Origin: Labrenzia sp. THAF82
GTDB taxonomy: Bacteria > Pseudomonadota > Alphaproteobacteria > Rhizobiales > Stappiaceae
Direction: 5' to 3'
NCBI RefSeq assembly: GCF_009363435.1
Contig: NZ_CP045354.1
Span: 4,492,501-4,556,500, forward strand
DNA length: 64,000 bases
Program-made: the position numbers and the translations under genes
The notes under the pieces: generated by a model
The model's database searches: none
What the model saw: the letters and a program-made list of their open reading frames with translations, nothing else
Told to the model about the DNA's origin: nothing
Shown here: positions 33,590-41,774 of the stretch, piece by piece
Numbering within the stretch: the first letter of the stretch is position 1
Layout: the number at the start of each line of letters is the position of its first letter

Positions 33590-34489
33590 ATGGCTCGAAC
33601 CGACAAAACATTTAAGCTGTCCTACAATGAGTCGCTGAATTTATGCCGTGAAGGAAAACTTCCATCGACCATACAAGGGCTTGCCTTGGCCCTTGGAGTA
33701 AGCCGGACGACAGCGCGAAAGGTCTTGGCTCACCTGGAAAAGAACAAGATCATCGAAAGGAACGATGATGGCGTTCAACTGTTGCAGCCTGTCAGAGGCT
33801 CCGATTTTTACTCTCCCGTTTTGACGAAGCCTACACGCGAAATTGCTGAAACACGGTTTTTCAATTGGCTTTTGGATGAGAAGATCGCGAGAGGAGCCAG
33901 GATCTCCGAAAGTCATGTTGCCTCTCAGATCAATGTCCCGATCGCAACACTCCACCAGATTTTTGTCAGCTTCAGCCGATTTGGGTTTCTCAGCAAAGAA
34001 CAGCACAGAAACTGGACTTACCATGGCTTCACCAGAGAACTGGCTGATACCCTTTTTGATTTCCGGTACTACTGCGAGATGTCGGCGTTGGACAAACTTG
34101 TCGACTTGCCCGAAGATTCTGAGTTCTGGCAACACCTGGACGCAGCACAACAGCTGCACAGATCCTACCTCGACGCTCCCGAAGAGTCCTCTCAGAATGT
34201 CGCTGAGATGGATGCAGCCTTCCATCGCCTGCTGTTGAAGTATTCAAGCAGCATTCTGTTGCTGGTCAACGAAGCTGCTTTGTCCCTGATATTCTATTTC
34301 AGGTTCCACGAAAGCTGGCGGGAACACAACACGGAGCGGCGGCTTATTGCGCTCAATGATCATCTGGAAATCATCGACGCTCTTCGAGCCCGCGAGCGCA
34401 GTGCGGCCAGAGCTGTCATGCGTCGACATCTCAAGCATGCCTGGCGCTCAGTCCTCAACCGTTTTCAGGAAAGGCCGCAAATATCCTGA
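33590..34489 (+). CDS. GntR-family regulator, FadR/FCD-like
   Basis: 299-residue DNA-binding protein. The winged helix-turn-helix in the first 70 residues contains LALALGVSRTTARKVLAHL; the C-terminal alpha-helical ligand domain includes MDAAFHRLLLKYSS and ends with RAVMRRHLKHAW, a metal-binding FCD-like pattern. A second basic segment (ESHVASQINVPIATLHQIF, near residue 105) resembles another helix-turn-helix, which is unusual. It is divergent from the TRAP operon with 146 bp of AT-rich DNA between them, so regulation of the TRAP genes is likely. The effector would be the TRAP substrate. Confidence 0.88.
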   Translation: MARTDKTFKLSYNESLNLCREGKLPSTIQGLALALGVSRTTARKVLAHLEKNKIIERNDDGVQLLQPVRGSDFYSPVLTKPTREIAETRFFNWLLDEKIARGARISESHVASQINVPIATLHQIFVSFSRFGFLSKEQHRNWTYHGFTRELADTLFDFRYYCEMSALDKLVDLPEDSEFWQHLDAAQQLHRSYLDAPEESSQNVAEMDAAFHRLLLKYSSSILLLVNEAALSLIFYFRFHESWREHNTERRLIALNDHLEIIDALRARERSAARAVMRRHLKHAWRSVLNRFQERPQIS

Positions 34490-34573
34490 TCGCGTTCCGG
34501 GTATTCGGCTTCAGATCTTGTAATGACATCATCGGCTCGTAAGAGATCTCTGATCTTCGCAGCACAGATCAGG

Positions 34574-35407
34574 CTAGTCGATCCCGTAGAATTTCCGCGC
34601 CGTGCCGCCCATGATCTTGCTCACGTCGCTCTCCGACAAACCAGACAGAAGTGAACGAGCAGCTGTTAGCCAGGAAGCATAGTCGCTTGCAAGGTTTACG
34701 ACTGGCCAGTCGCTCCCAAACATCACCCGATCAGGTCCAAAGCATTCAAGGATCGTCTTTGCAAAAGGCTGCAGGTCCTGCAGTTTCCAGTCTGGCCCTA
34801 TTTCCGTAACCATGCCGGAGAGTTTGCAATAGACGTTCGGCCTTGCTGCAAGGCTCTCCATGCCCGTCCGCCAGAGATGATCAGGTTCGCGACCTTCTCC
34901 CATTTCCGGTTTGGCCAGATGGTCGACGACAATCGACAGACCCGGATGACGCTTTGCCAGTTCAAATAGATGCGGCAAATGACGCGGCTGGACCAACGCG
35001 TCGAACCGCAAGTCGGCACTGACCATTTGTGTCAGGACAGCTTCGGCTGCGTCTTGCAAAATCCAGTCTGACTGTTCAATCCCCTGCAACATGGGTCTGA
35101 GCCCCTTGAGCAGCGGGTTCTTCGCCAGGTCTTGAACTGTGTTGACCGCCGCATTGGATGCAAAATCGACCCATCCGACCACTGCGGCAATGCGGTCCGA
35201 CTTCCCGGCCAAATCGAGTAGAAACCTTGTTTCGTCGACACTATCGGTCGCCTGAACCAGAACCGTGCGGTCAACGCCTGCAGCGACAAGCAATGGCTCC
35301 AGATCCTGTGGACCGAAGTCCTTGAAAATCGGCGCGACGCTTTCGTTCGGCCAGGCGTAGTCACCTCTTGCCAGCGTCCAGAAATGCTGATGGGCGTCGA
35401 CAATCAT
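34574..35407 (-). CDS. amidohydrolase-family sugar lactonase (L-fuconolactonase-like)
   Basis: 277-residue TIM-barrel hydrolase of the amidohydrolase 2 family. The start MIVDAHQHFW carries the HxH metal ligands, VDHLAKPEMG holds the next His, and FGSDWPVVNLA the catalytic Asp. Family members hydrolyse L-fuconolactone, L-rhamnono-lactone or 2-pyrone-4,6-dicarboxylate. As the last gene in an operon with an aldose-dehydrogenase-like aldo-keto reductase and an acid dehydratase, hydrolysis of a sugar lactone is most plausible. It overlaps the reductase gene by 4 bp. Confidence 0.87.
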   Translation of the reverse strand: MIVDAHQHFWTLARGDYAWPNESVAPIFKDFGPQDLEPLLVAAGVDRTVLVQATDSVDETRFLLDLAGKSDRIAAVVGWVDFASNAAVNTVQDLAKNPLLKGLRPMLQGIEQSDWILQDAAEAVLTQMVSADLRFDALVQPRHLPHLFELAKRHPGLSIVVDHLAKPEMGEGREPDHLWRTGMESLAARPNVYCKLSGMVTEIGPDWKLQDLQPFAKTILECFGPDRVMFGSDWPVVNLASDYASWLTAARSLLSGLSESDVSKIMGGTARKFYGID

Positions 35408-36369
35408 TCTCTCTCTCCAATGAACCCGGATCGTCGCAGATCATTCCACAATGCCTCGGGCAAGGGTGTCTTGAATTGCTCGATGTTTCTCATCAATGAA
35501 CTTGTCCTGGCCGTTCCGATCAAGGTCGATGCAACCAGGGTATTACGTGCCGGATACTGTAAAGCGGCTGCCGCAAGTGGAACGTTGTGGCTTTTACAAA
35601 TCGCTTCGATTTCAGACACTTTCTTCAATACAAGGTCCGAAGCCGGAGCATAGTCATAGTGCGCACCCTTTGTTGGGCCTGTTGCCAGAATACCCGAATT
35701 AAACACTCCGCCGACAACCAGACGGACACCTCTCTTTTCAAGTATCGGAAACAGCTCTTCCCGAGCGGATTGATCCAGCAACGTGTATCTTCCGGCAAGC
35801 AGGATTTGATCAAGGTTCATATCTGGCACAAGCTCACAGCAGATCGCCGTGTGATTGACGCCCAGTCCAACCGTCTTGACGACACCGGCAGACTTCAACT
35901 CGCTTAGGGCCACCTGCCCGCCTTCAAGCAGCTGCTTCTTGTGAACAGCTGTATCAGTGCCAGCGACGGGATCGCCAATGTCGTGAACATAAAGCGTATC
36001 GATCCGGTTGAGACCAAGCCTGTGAAAGCTTGCCTCAACAGACCGCATAATGCCGTCGTAGGAAAAATCAAAATGCTGGTCGAAGGGCAGCGGATTGTGG
36101 AACCCATTGATACTATCGGCCGTCTCGGCGGCAGGTGTCAGGAGACGGCCGACCTTTGTTGAAAGAACCCATCCCTCCTTCTCCCGCAGGAAATCGCCCA
36201 AACGCCGCTCGGACATTCCATTGCCATAGTGAGGCGCCGTGTCAAACGAGCGGATGCCATGTGCCCAAGCCGCCCAGAGCACTGAATTGGCAGCATCCGC
36301 GTCGCAAGGCCTATAAAGGCCGGCAAGCGCAGAAGTGCCAAAAGCAAGACCGCCAACAGCATCAGTCAC
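35404..36369 (-). CDS. aldo-keto reductase, L-fucose/D-threo-aldose 1-dehydrogenase type
   Basis: 321-residue AKR fold enzyme. The catalytic tetrad is present: Asp43 and Tyr48 in FDTAPHYGNG, Lys72 in STKVGRLL and His129 in YVHDIGDP. Blocks such as SERRLGDFL, YDGIMRSVEASFHRLGL and GGVFNSGILATGP are typical of L-fucose and D-threo-aldose dehydrogenases that oxidise the pyranose C1 to a lactone with NAD(P). The start is a GTG inside the dehydrogenase gene end (8 bp overlap). Within this operon it should make the lactone that the amidohydrolase opens. Confidence 0.87.
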   Translation of the reverse strand: MTDAVGGLAFGTSALAGLYRPCDADAANSVLWAAWAHGIRSFDTAPHYGNGMSERRLGDFLREKEGWVLSTKVGRLLTPAAETADSINGFHNPLPFDQHFDFSYDGIMRSVEASFHRLGLNRIDTLYVHDIGDPVAGTDTAVHKKQLLEGGQVALSELKSAGVVKTVGLGVNHTAICCELVPDMNLDQILLAGRYTLLDQSAREELFPILEKRGVRLVVGGVFNSGILATGPTKGAHYDYAPASDLVLKKVSEIEAICKSHNVPLAAAALQYPARNTLVASTLIGTARTSSLMRNIEQFKTPLPEALWNDLRRSGFIGERE

Positions 36370-37399
36370 GGCTGGGTACTTCAGGATGCGCTATGATGAA
36401 CTTGGTAACCGAATTCGGGTCCTCTTCCCAAAGCTGAAGCGCGGTGCCGGCATCTTCGAAATCGAAAACTCTGGTGATCGTCGCATCGGCTGGATAGCCG
36501 CCCGCCTCGACATAATTTACCGCATCCTCGAAATCCTGCTGTAACGCACCGCGGGATCCCATGATGTCCAACTCCTTGGTCAGGATCTTTTTTGTGTCGT
36601 AAGACACCGGCGCTTTTGAATAACCGATATAAACCACGCGTCCAGCAGGAGCCGCCACCTCGACACAATCAACAAAGGTTTGGGGATGGCCCACGGCTTC
36701 GATTGCGAGGTCCATACCGTCGCCGCGGGTGAAATCCATCACGAAATCAATGACATCCTGAGACCTGCTGTTGATTGTTGCAACGGCGCCCACTTCACGT
36801 GCAATCTCCAGTTTCCGATCGACAATATCGACTGCCAAAACCTCCGCGCCAGCACGCACGCAGCCGGCGATGGCCCCAAGCCCGATGGCACCACAGCCGA
36901 ACACGATGACCTTGTCCCCCTTGTGGGCTCGCCCGCGCCGGACCGCATGAAAGCCAACGGCCATCGGCTCGATGAGCGCAAGATGATTGAGTTCCTTGAC
37001 GGATGCCTTCACGATCCGCTCCCAGGGAACGGCGATGACTTCGGTCAAAGCGCCTTCACGCTGAACACCCATGGTCTGGTTGTTGCGGCAAGCATTGATC
37101 CGTCCTTTGCGGCATGCCGGGCACTCACCGCAATTTTTGTAAGGGTTCAGAGTGACGTGTTGACCAGGTTGGATTGAGCCCGGAACCCGTGAACCGACTT
37201 TGACAATTTCACCGGCAATTTCGTGCCCAGGAATGCGAGGGTAACTGACAAGAGGATTGCGCCCTCGATACGTATTCAGATCTGACCCGCATAAGCCTAT
37301 CCTTTGAACTCTCAGAAGAACTTCATCTTCCTTCATCTCAGGCGGCGTTGCGGTCCCGAAGCGCGTCACTCCGGGGCTGTCAATATAAAATGCTCTCAT
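36362..37399 (-). CDS. zinc-dependent alcohol dehydrogenase, sugar (acid) type
   Basis: 345-residue medium-chain dehydrogenase. Catalytic zinc ligands are Cys37 (GLCGSDL) and His59-Glu60 (GHEIAG); structural zinc Cys 90, 93, 96 and 104 are all present (CGECPACRKGRINAC). The NAD fold carries GCGAIGLGAIAG. It resembles sorbitol, L-idonate and galactonate dehydrogenases. In the classical L-fucose route this enzyme is not required, so it may oxidise an alternative sugar or a sugar acid. It lies 2 bp from the SDR gene and overlaps the reductase gene by 8 bp, so it is one transcript. Confidence 0.9.
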   Translation of the reverse strand: MRAFYIDSPGVTRFGTATPPEMKEDEVLLRVQRIGLCGSDLNTYRGRNPLVSYPRIPGHEIAGEIVKVGSRVPGSIQPGQHVTLNPYKNCGECPACRKGRINACRNNQTMGVQREGALTEVIAVPWERIVKASVKELNHLALIEPMAVGFHAVRRGRAHKGDKVIVFGCGAIGLGAIAGCVRAGAEVLAVDIVDRKLEIAREVGAVATINSRSQDVIDFVMDFTRGDGMDLAIEAVGHPQTFVDCVEVAAPAGRVVYIGYSKAPVSYDTKKILTKELDIMGSRGALQQDFEDAVNYVEAGGYPADATITRVFDFEDAGTALQLWEEDPNSVTKFIIAHPEVPSRD

Positions 37400-37401
37400 T
37401 G

Positions 37402-38169
37402 CTAAAATCCGCTAAGGGCCCCACCATCGACGACCAGCACATGACCGTTCACAAAGGCGGCGGCATCTGAGACCAGATACGTCGCCGCCCAGCCGATATC
37501 TTCCGGCGTGCCCATGGTCTTCATCGGTGTTCTTGAAATTATCTTGTTCTTGCGTTCTGGATCGTTGTCGAGTGCCTTGGCCGTCATGGGGGTCTCGATC
37601 CACCCTGGGGCAATTCCATTAATGCGGATGCCTTCCAGACTGATTTCCGCTGCTATTCCCCGGACAAGCCCAAGCACCGCAGATTTTGCCACCGTGTAGC
37701 CGATGACTTGGGGTACGGAGAGATATGAAGCCATTGATGCGATAAACAAGATGGAGCCACCACCCCGGGCGTTCATAACCGGAACGGCGTTTCGGCTCAG
37801 CTCGAATGCCGCCAGCACATGGGTGTCCAATATGGCTTGAATGTCTCCCACTTCCGTTTCAAGGAGTGGTTTCTTGACATGATTTCCGGCGTTGTTGACC
37901 AGTATGTCGAGGCCTCCATAGCGCTCGACACAGGTGCTGACCAAATCGCGTGCAGCACCTTGCGAGGTGATGTCGGCGACATGATACGAAGCGCCTTCGC
38001 CCAGTTCCGACACAGCGCTCCGCAGCTTTGCTTCTGTCTTGCCGGCAATCAGAACCTTGGCACCTGAAGCAACAAAGCAGCGGGCCATGGCCAACCCCAA
38101 TCCGCTTCCCCCACCGGTGATCAAGGCTACTTTCCCGTCCAGGCGGAACGGACTTTCCAGTGTCGTCAT
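37402..38169 (-). CDS. short-chain dehydrogenase, 2-keto-3-deoxy-fuconate dehydrogenase-like
   Basis: 255-residue classical SDR with TGGGSGLG cofactor motif near residue 19, NNAG near 92 and catalytic YTVAKS (Tyr about 158); the C-terminal VNGHVLVVDGGA is typical. In the pathway inferred from the neighbours it would oxidise 2-keto-3-deoxy-L-fuconate. It could alternatively be a gluconate 5-dehydrogenase-like enzyme. The gene overlaps the ribose-type ATPase gene by 4 bp. Confidence 0.88.
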   Translation of the reverse strand: MTTLESPFRLDGKVALITGGGSGLGLAMARCFVASGAKVLIAGKTEAKLRSAVSELGEGASYHVADITSQGAARDLVSTCVERYGGLDILVNNAGNHVKKPLLETEVGDIQAILDTHVLAAFELSRNAVPVMNARGGGSILFIASMASYLSVPQVIGYTVAKSAVLGLVRGIAAEISLEGIRINGIAPGWIETPMTAKALDNDPERKNKIISRTPMKTMGTPEDIGWAATYLVSDAAAFVNGHVLVVDGGALSGF

Positions 38170-39677
38170 GCCATCAGTCTCCCGATCCCGCGGCTCAATG
38201 CATCGTAGGTTTGCCCGGGTTCTGCGATGCCCGGAACCACGCCCGTGATGCGTTTTTCCTTGAAAACAAGGATCCGGCTGGCCAGCGAAATCATTTCCGG
38301 CATATCCGAGGAAATCAGGATAATCGACTTCTTCTCGACCTTGGCAAGATCCCAGATCAGCTTGTGAATCATGGTCTTCGCGCCGATATCGACGCCAACC
38401 GACGGTTCATCGATAATCAGGATATCGCAATTTGCTGCAAGCCATTTTGCGATCGAAATCTTCTGCTGATTGCCTCCGCTCAGATTGCCGACACGCTGAT
38501 CGATACCGGTTGCACGCACATCCAGCGCACTCATCAGCCCGTTTGCAACGTTGCGTTGTTCTTTTACGTCAATAGCGCGTGTCAAAGGATTCTGAATTCT
38601 CTTCCAGATCGCCAATGTCATGTTGGTTTCGATATCAAAATCTAGAAAAAGACCGTCTTCCTTGCGGTTCTCCGACACGTAGCCGATGTTATGCGTCTTG
38701 ATGCAGTCCGCGACGTTTCGCACCTTTACATCGCGTCCATGGACGGACAGCGCTCCGGAACTGATGGGAAAGTGGCCGATAATCGTCTTTGCAAGTTCGG
38801 TCCGCCCGGAACCGACCAATCCGTAAAAGCCCAGGACCTCTCCGCGCCGGAGATTGAATGACGCGTTTTCGAACAGACCTTTCGACGACAGTTCCTTTGC
38901 ACTCAAGACCACGTCATCTGGATCGGTCTCAAGCCTGGCAAAATTCTCGATCTGAATTTTCCGGCCAATCATCAACTCAATGATGGTTTCCTTGTCCAGC
39001 TCCGAGATACATCGCGTCCCGACATGACGACCGTCGCGAAGCACGGTTACCTGGTCACAAATCTCGAGAACTTCCTCAAGCTTGTGGGACACAAAGATCA
39101 AGGTGTAGCCCTTGGCCTTGAGGTCCCCAATCACCTCAAACAGTTTGGTGACTTCATTTGCGGTAATGGATGATGTCGGTTCATCGAACAAAATGACAGT
39201 CGCCTTGCTGGAAAGCGCCTTGGCAATTTGGACAAGTTGCTTCTGCGCGGCACTGAGGCCGCCAATAGGTGTCTCCGGGTCAATCTCAAGTCCGACAAGT
39301 TCAAGATATTCTAGCGCATCAGCGTTGAGACGCTTCCAGGAAATCCCGCCAAAGCCGCGGTACTTTTCAAGTTTGTCGATCATGATGTTTTCGGCGACGC
39401 TGCTTTCCGAAAACACCTGGATTTCCTGGTTCACGATAGTGATGCCGTGACGCATTCCGTCCTTCAGGGACGACAGGTTAAGCGGAACACCATCCAACGA
39501 GATCGTGCCGTGGTCGGCCCTTTGAATGCCGCAAATGGCCTTGATCAAAGTGCTTTTCCCGGCGCCGTTTTCACCGAGCAACGCATGAACCTCCCCTGGA
39601 TTAAATGTGACTGACACATCGTCCAGGGCCCTCACACCGGGAAAGGACTTGCTTATGTTCCTAAGCTCGAGCGTCAT
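38166..39677 (-). CDS. sugar ABC transporter ATP-binding protein, RbsA/XylG type
   Basis: 503-residue protein with two fused ABC domains, the hallmark of ribose/xylose-class importers. The first has Walker A GENGAGKSTLIK (near residue 35), LSAAQKQLVQIAKAL and VILFDEPTSSIT; the second has degenerate GLVGSGRTELAK (near 285), LSGGNQQKISIAKWL and DILIIDEPSVGVD. The atypical second Walker A (GSGRT, no Lys) is normal for the family. It overlaps permease and SDR genes by 4 bp each and serves the importer for the sugar of this operon. Confidence 0.93.
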   Translation of the reverse strand: MTLELRNISKSFPGVRALDDVSVTFNPGEVHALLGENGAGKSTLIKAICGIQRADHGTISLDGVPLNLSSLKDGMRHGITIVNQEIQVFSESSVAENIMIDKLEKYRGFGGISWKRLNADALEYLELVGLEIDPETPIGGLSAAQKQLVQIAKALSSKATVILFDEPTSSITANEVTKLFEVIGDLKAKGYTLIFVSHKLEEVLEICDQVTVLRDGRHVGTRCISELDKETIIELMIGRKIQIENFARLETDPDDVVLSAKELSSKGLFENASFNLRRGEVLGFYGLVGSGRTELAKTIIGHFPISSGALSVHGRDVKVRNVADCIKTHNIGYVSENRKEDGLFLDFDIETNMTLAIWKRIQNPLTRAIDVKEQRNVANGLMSALDVRATGIDQRVGNLSGGNQQKISIAKWLAANCDILIIDEPSVGVDIGAKTMIHKLIWDLAKVEKKSIILISSDMPEMISLASRILVFKEKRITGVVPGIAEPGQTYDALSRGIGRLMA

Positions 39678-40678
39678 GACTTTCCAGCCTTGCGGCTCCA
39701 GACCTCACGAGCCCGGTCGAGCAATATGGTCAGGAGGATGATTGATCCCAAAAACGCCTGCTCGAAGTAGACATTTGCCTGCACCAGGATGAGGCCGTTT
39801 TTGATCAGAACCATGATCAGGCCGCCACAGAAAAGGCCGATGGCTGTAATGCGGCCACCGGCGAGTGCTGTTCCACCGATGATCGCGACTGCAAATGAAA
39901 TCAGAAGCCAATTCTGACCGATGGCAGGTTGAGCAGACCCCAGCCTGGACACCCAAAGCAAGCCGCCGACGCCAGCAAAGAATGCCGACAGGAGATTAGC
40001 GCCCATTATGATGCGGCCAGTGTTGATGCCTGAGAGTTTTGCAGCTTCCAGATTGCTGCCGGTTGCTAGCACCTGCCGTCCAAAAACTGTGTACCGGAAC
40101 ATGTACCAAACAGCGATCAAGGTCGCGACCATCAGGTAAAACAAATAGGGCAATCCCAGAAAGTTGCCGCGGCCTATCCTGACAAAATCCGCTGGTATCT
40201 CGCGGTAGGAATAACCCTCCGAAATCCCGTAGACGAACCCGGTGAAAATGAAGAGGGTCGACAAACTCACGATAAACGAGTTCACACCAAGAACGGTCAT
40301 GACGAACCCGTTGAAAGCACCTGCAAACAAGGCAACACCCAATGCAATCAACAGAGCGAGCGGCCATGCGAGATCGAGCGTGTCGACGGAGTAGCCGAAA
40401 ATTACCGCGGTCAGTCCGGCAATCGCCCCAACCGAAAGGTTCATGTTGCCGGTAGCCAGCATTACCGCCTGCGAAAGAGCGACAAAGATATAGAGCGACT
40501 GCGTGCGTGTGAGATTGAACAGATTGTATTGGGTCAGAAAGCTGTCCGATGAGAGTGCGAACAAAATTACCAGGATCAGGGCGGCACCAATGATGCCTGA
40601 CTCTGCTCCCGTGATGATCTTTCCCGACTTTAGCCTGGTGAGAAACACAGCTGGGTCCTGTCGTTGACATATGAGCAT
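39674..40678 (-). CDS. sugar ABC transporter permease, RbsC type
   Basis: 334-residue inner-membrane permease with eight to ten helices. Typical blocks are LYIFVALSQAVMLATGNMNLSVGA, split here as LATGNMNLSVGAIAGLTA, then GRQVLATGSNLEAAKLSGI and the Gly-rich SFAVAIIGGTALAGGRI near residue 255. I chose the ATG at 40678: a TTG further upstream would lie in the stem of an intercistronic hairpin. The start could also be the GTG ten codons in. It follows the binding-protein gene and overlaps the ATPase gene. Confidence 0.9.
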   Translation of the reverse strand: MLICQRQDPAVFLTRLKSGKIITGAESGIIGAALILVILFALSSDSFLTQYNLFNLTRTQSLYIFVALSQAVMLATGNMNLSVGAIAGLTAVIFGYSVDTLDLAWPLALLIALGVALFAGAFNGFVMTVLGVNSFIVSLSTLFIFTGFVYGISEGYSYREIPADFVRIGRGNFLGLPYLFYLMVATLIAVWYMFRYTVFGRQVLATGSNLEAAKLSGINTGRIIMGANLLSAFFAGVGGLLWVSRLGSAQPAIGQNWLLISFAVAIIGGTALAGGRITAIGLFCGGLIMVLIKNGLILVQANVYFEQAFLGSIILLTILLDRAREVWSRKAGKS

Positions 40679-40680
40679 GG

Positions 40681-40710
40681 CTCGCGGAACCGGCAAGCCG
40701 GTTCCGCGAG
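40681..40710 (-). terminator. intercistronic stem-loop after binding-protein gene
   Basis: CTCGCGGAACCGG pairs perfectly with CCGGTTCCGCGAG (13 bp, 4-base loop CAAG/CTTG). Located 15 bp past the binding-protein stop and 2 bp before the permease ATG on the minus strand. It could both protect the receptor message and hide the permease start. Confidence 0.65.
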
Positions 40711-40724
40711 GTATTTCAGCTGGA

Positions 40725-41717
40725 TCAATTGGTCAGATAAGTGCTGTCGAGATTGTCGATGATGTCTTTGGTCAGTTCAGAGATATCAGCCTGAAATGTA
40801 TCGATGTTTTCAGCAGTAACCGGCACGACACCAGCATCGATCGCATGCACGCCTTCGCGAGGCTTGTAACCCTCGGACAGTTTTTTCAGCAATACCATTG
40901 GAATATAGCCATGCCCGAATGGGTTCTGCGCCATCGTTCCATCTATATGGCCAGCCCGGATCGCATCGAGAACAACAGCATCCGTGTCGATACCGTAGAA
41001 GTGGATGCGCTCACCGCCATTTTCATGATACTCGGTCAGCAGCTGGGCAATGGCAACGGTAGGTGTGTAACCGGTCGCGATCATGCCGTCGATATTGCCA
41101 AGGTTGGCGGCAATAGCGTTTTGGACCTTTTCGACACTGTCTTCGATAGAAGATAGATCGCCGACAGTCTGGATGATCTTGACATCAGGATACTTGGCTA
41201 CCACTTCCTCGACACCTTCCTGACGCAAGCGGGTGTTGTCTCCCGGAACCTCCAGAACATTGATGATGTTGCCTTTGCCACCCATGGATTTGATCAGCTC
41301 TTCCGTGGCGAGCATCGCCGCCTCTTTCAGCTGGGTCCCGACATAGAAGGCAGCTGGGGTAGGCTCCTTGGTTGCCTGACCAAAGTCCACGATGGTGATG
41401 CCCTGCTCGGCAAGCTCTTCATAGAGCCCTCTGGCACCTGACACATCTGACGGAAAAATGCTGAAAGCATTGAAACCCTGTGCTGCCATGGCGGCGACGT
41501 TTTCGTTCTGGTTGTCCTGTGTCCAATCCTGGCCAAGGCGCTTAGTGACCTCGATCCCAAAGTCTTCCGAAAACTTGTCGACGCCTTTTTGCACTTCATC
41601 GAAATAAGGATGCACGGTTGACGCATACCAGGCGTAGCGAGCGTCGTCAGCCACGGCCGAAACCATGGTCATCGCACTCAGTGCGACACCGGTTACGAGT
41701 TTTGCGATCAGTTTCAT
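40725..41717 (-). CDS. sugar ABC transporter substrate-binding protein, RbsB type
   Basis: Periplasmic receptor of 330 residues with a cleavable signal (cut near SAVADDARYA) and the type I periplasmic fold. Ligand-contacting segments ARYAWYASTVHPYFDEVQKG (aromatic rich), FSIFPSDVSGARGLYEEL and AINADMIATGYTP-like (IDGMIATGYTPTVA) are visible. It supplies specificity to the RbsA/RbsC-type importer. Context suggests a deoxyhexose or other pyranose, but this is inferred only from the neighbours. The enolase-superfamily gene precedes it by 57 bp. Confidence 0.92.
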   Translation of the reverse strand: MKLIAKLVTGVALSAMTMVSAVADDARYAWYASTVHPYFDEVQKGVDKFSEDFGIEVTKRLGQDWTQDNQNENVAAMAAQGFNAFSIFPSDVSGARGLYEELAEQGITIVDFGQATKEPTPAAFYVGTQLKEAAMLATEELIKSMGGKGNIINVLEVPGDNTRLRQEGVEEVVAKYPDVKIIQTVGDLSSIEDSVEKVQNAIAANLGNIDGMIATGYTPTVAIAQLLTEYHENGGERIHFYGIDTDAVVLDAIRAGHIDGTMAQNPFGHGYIPMVLLKKLSEGYKPREGVHAIDAGVVPVTAENIDTFQADISELTKDIIDNLDSTYLTN

Positions 41718-41774
41718 TTTTTTACTTCCTCCCAGTTCGATTATTCCGTGCGCTTCCTCCTGCGCCGGTGATAA

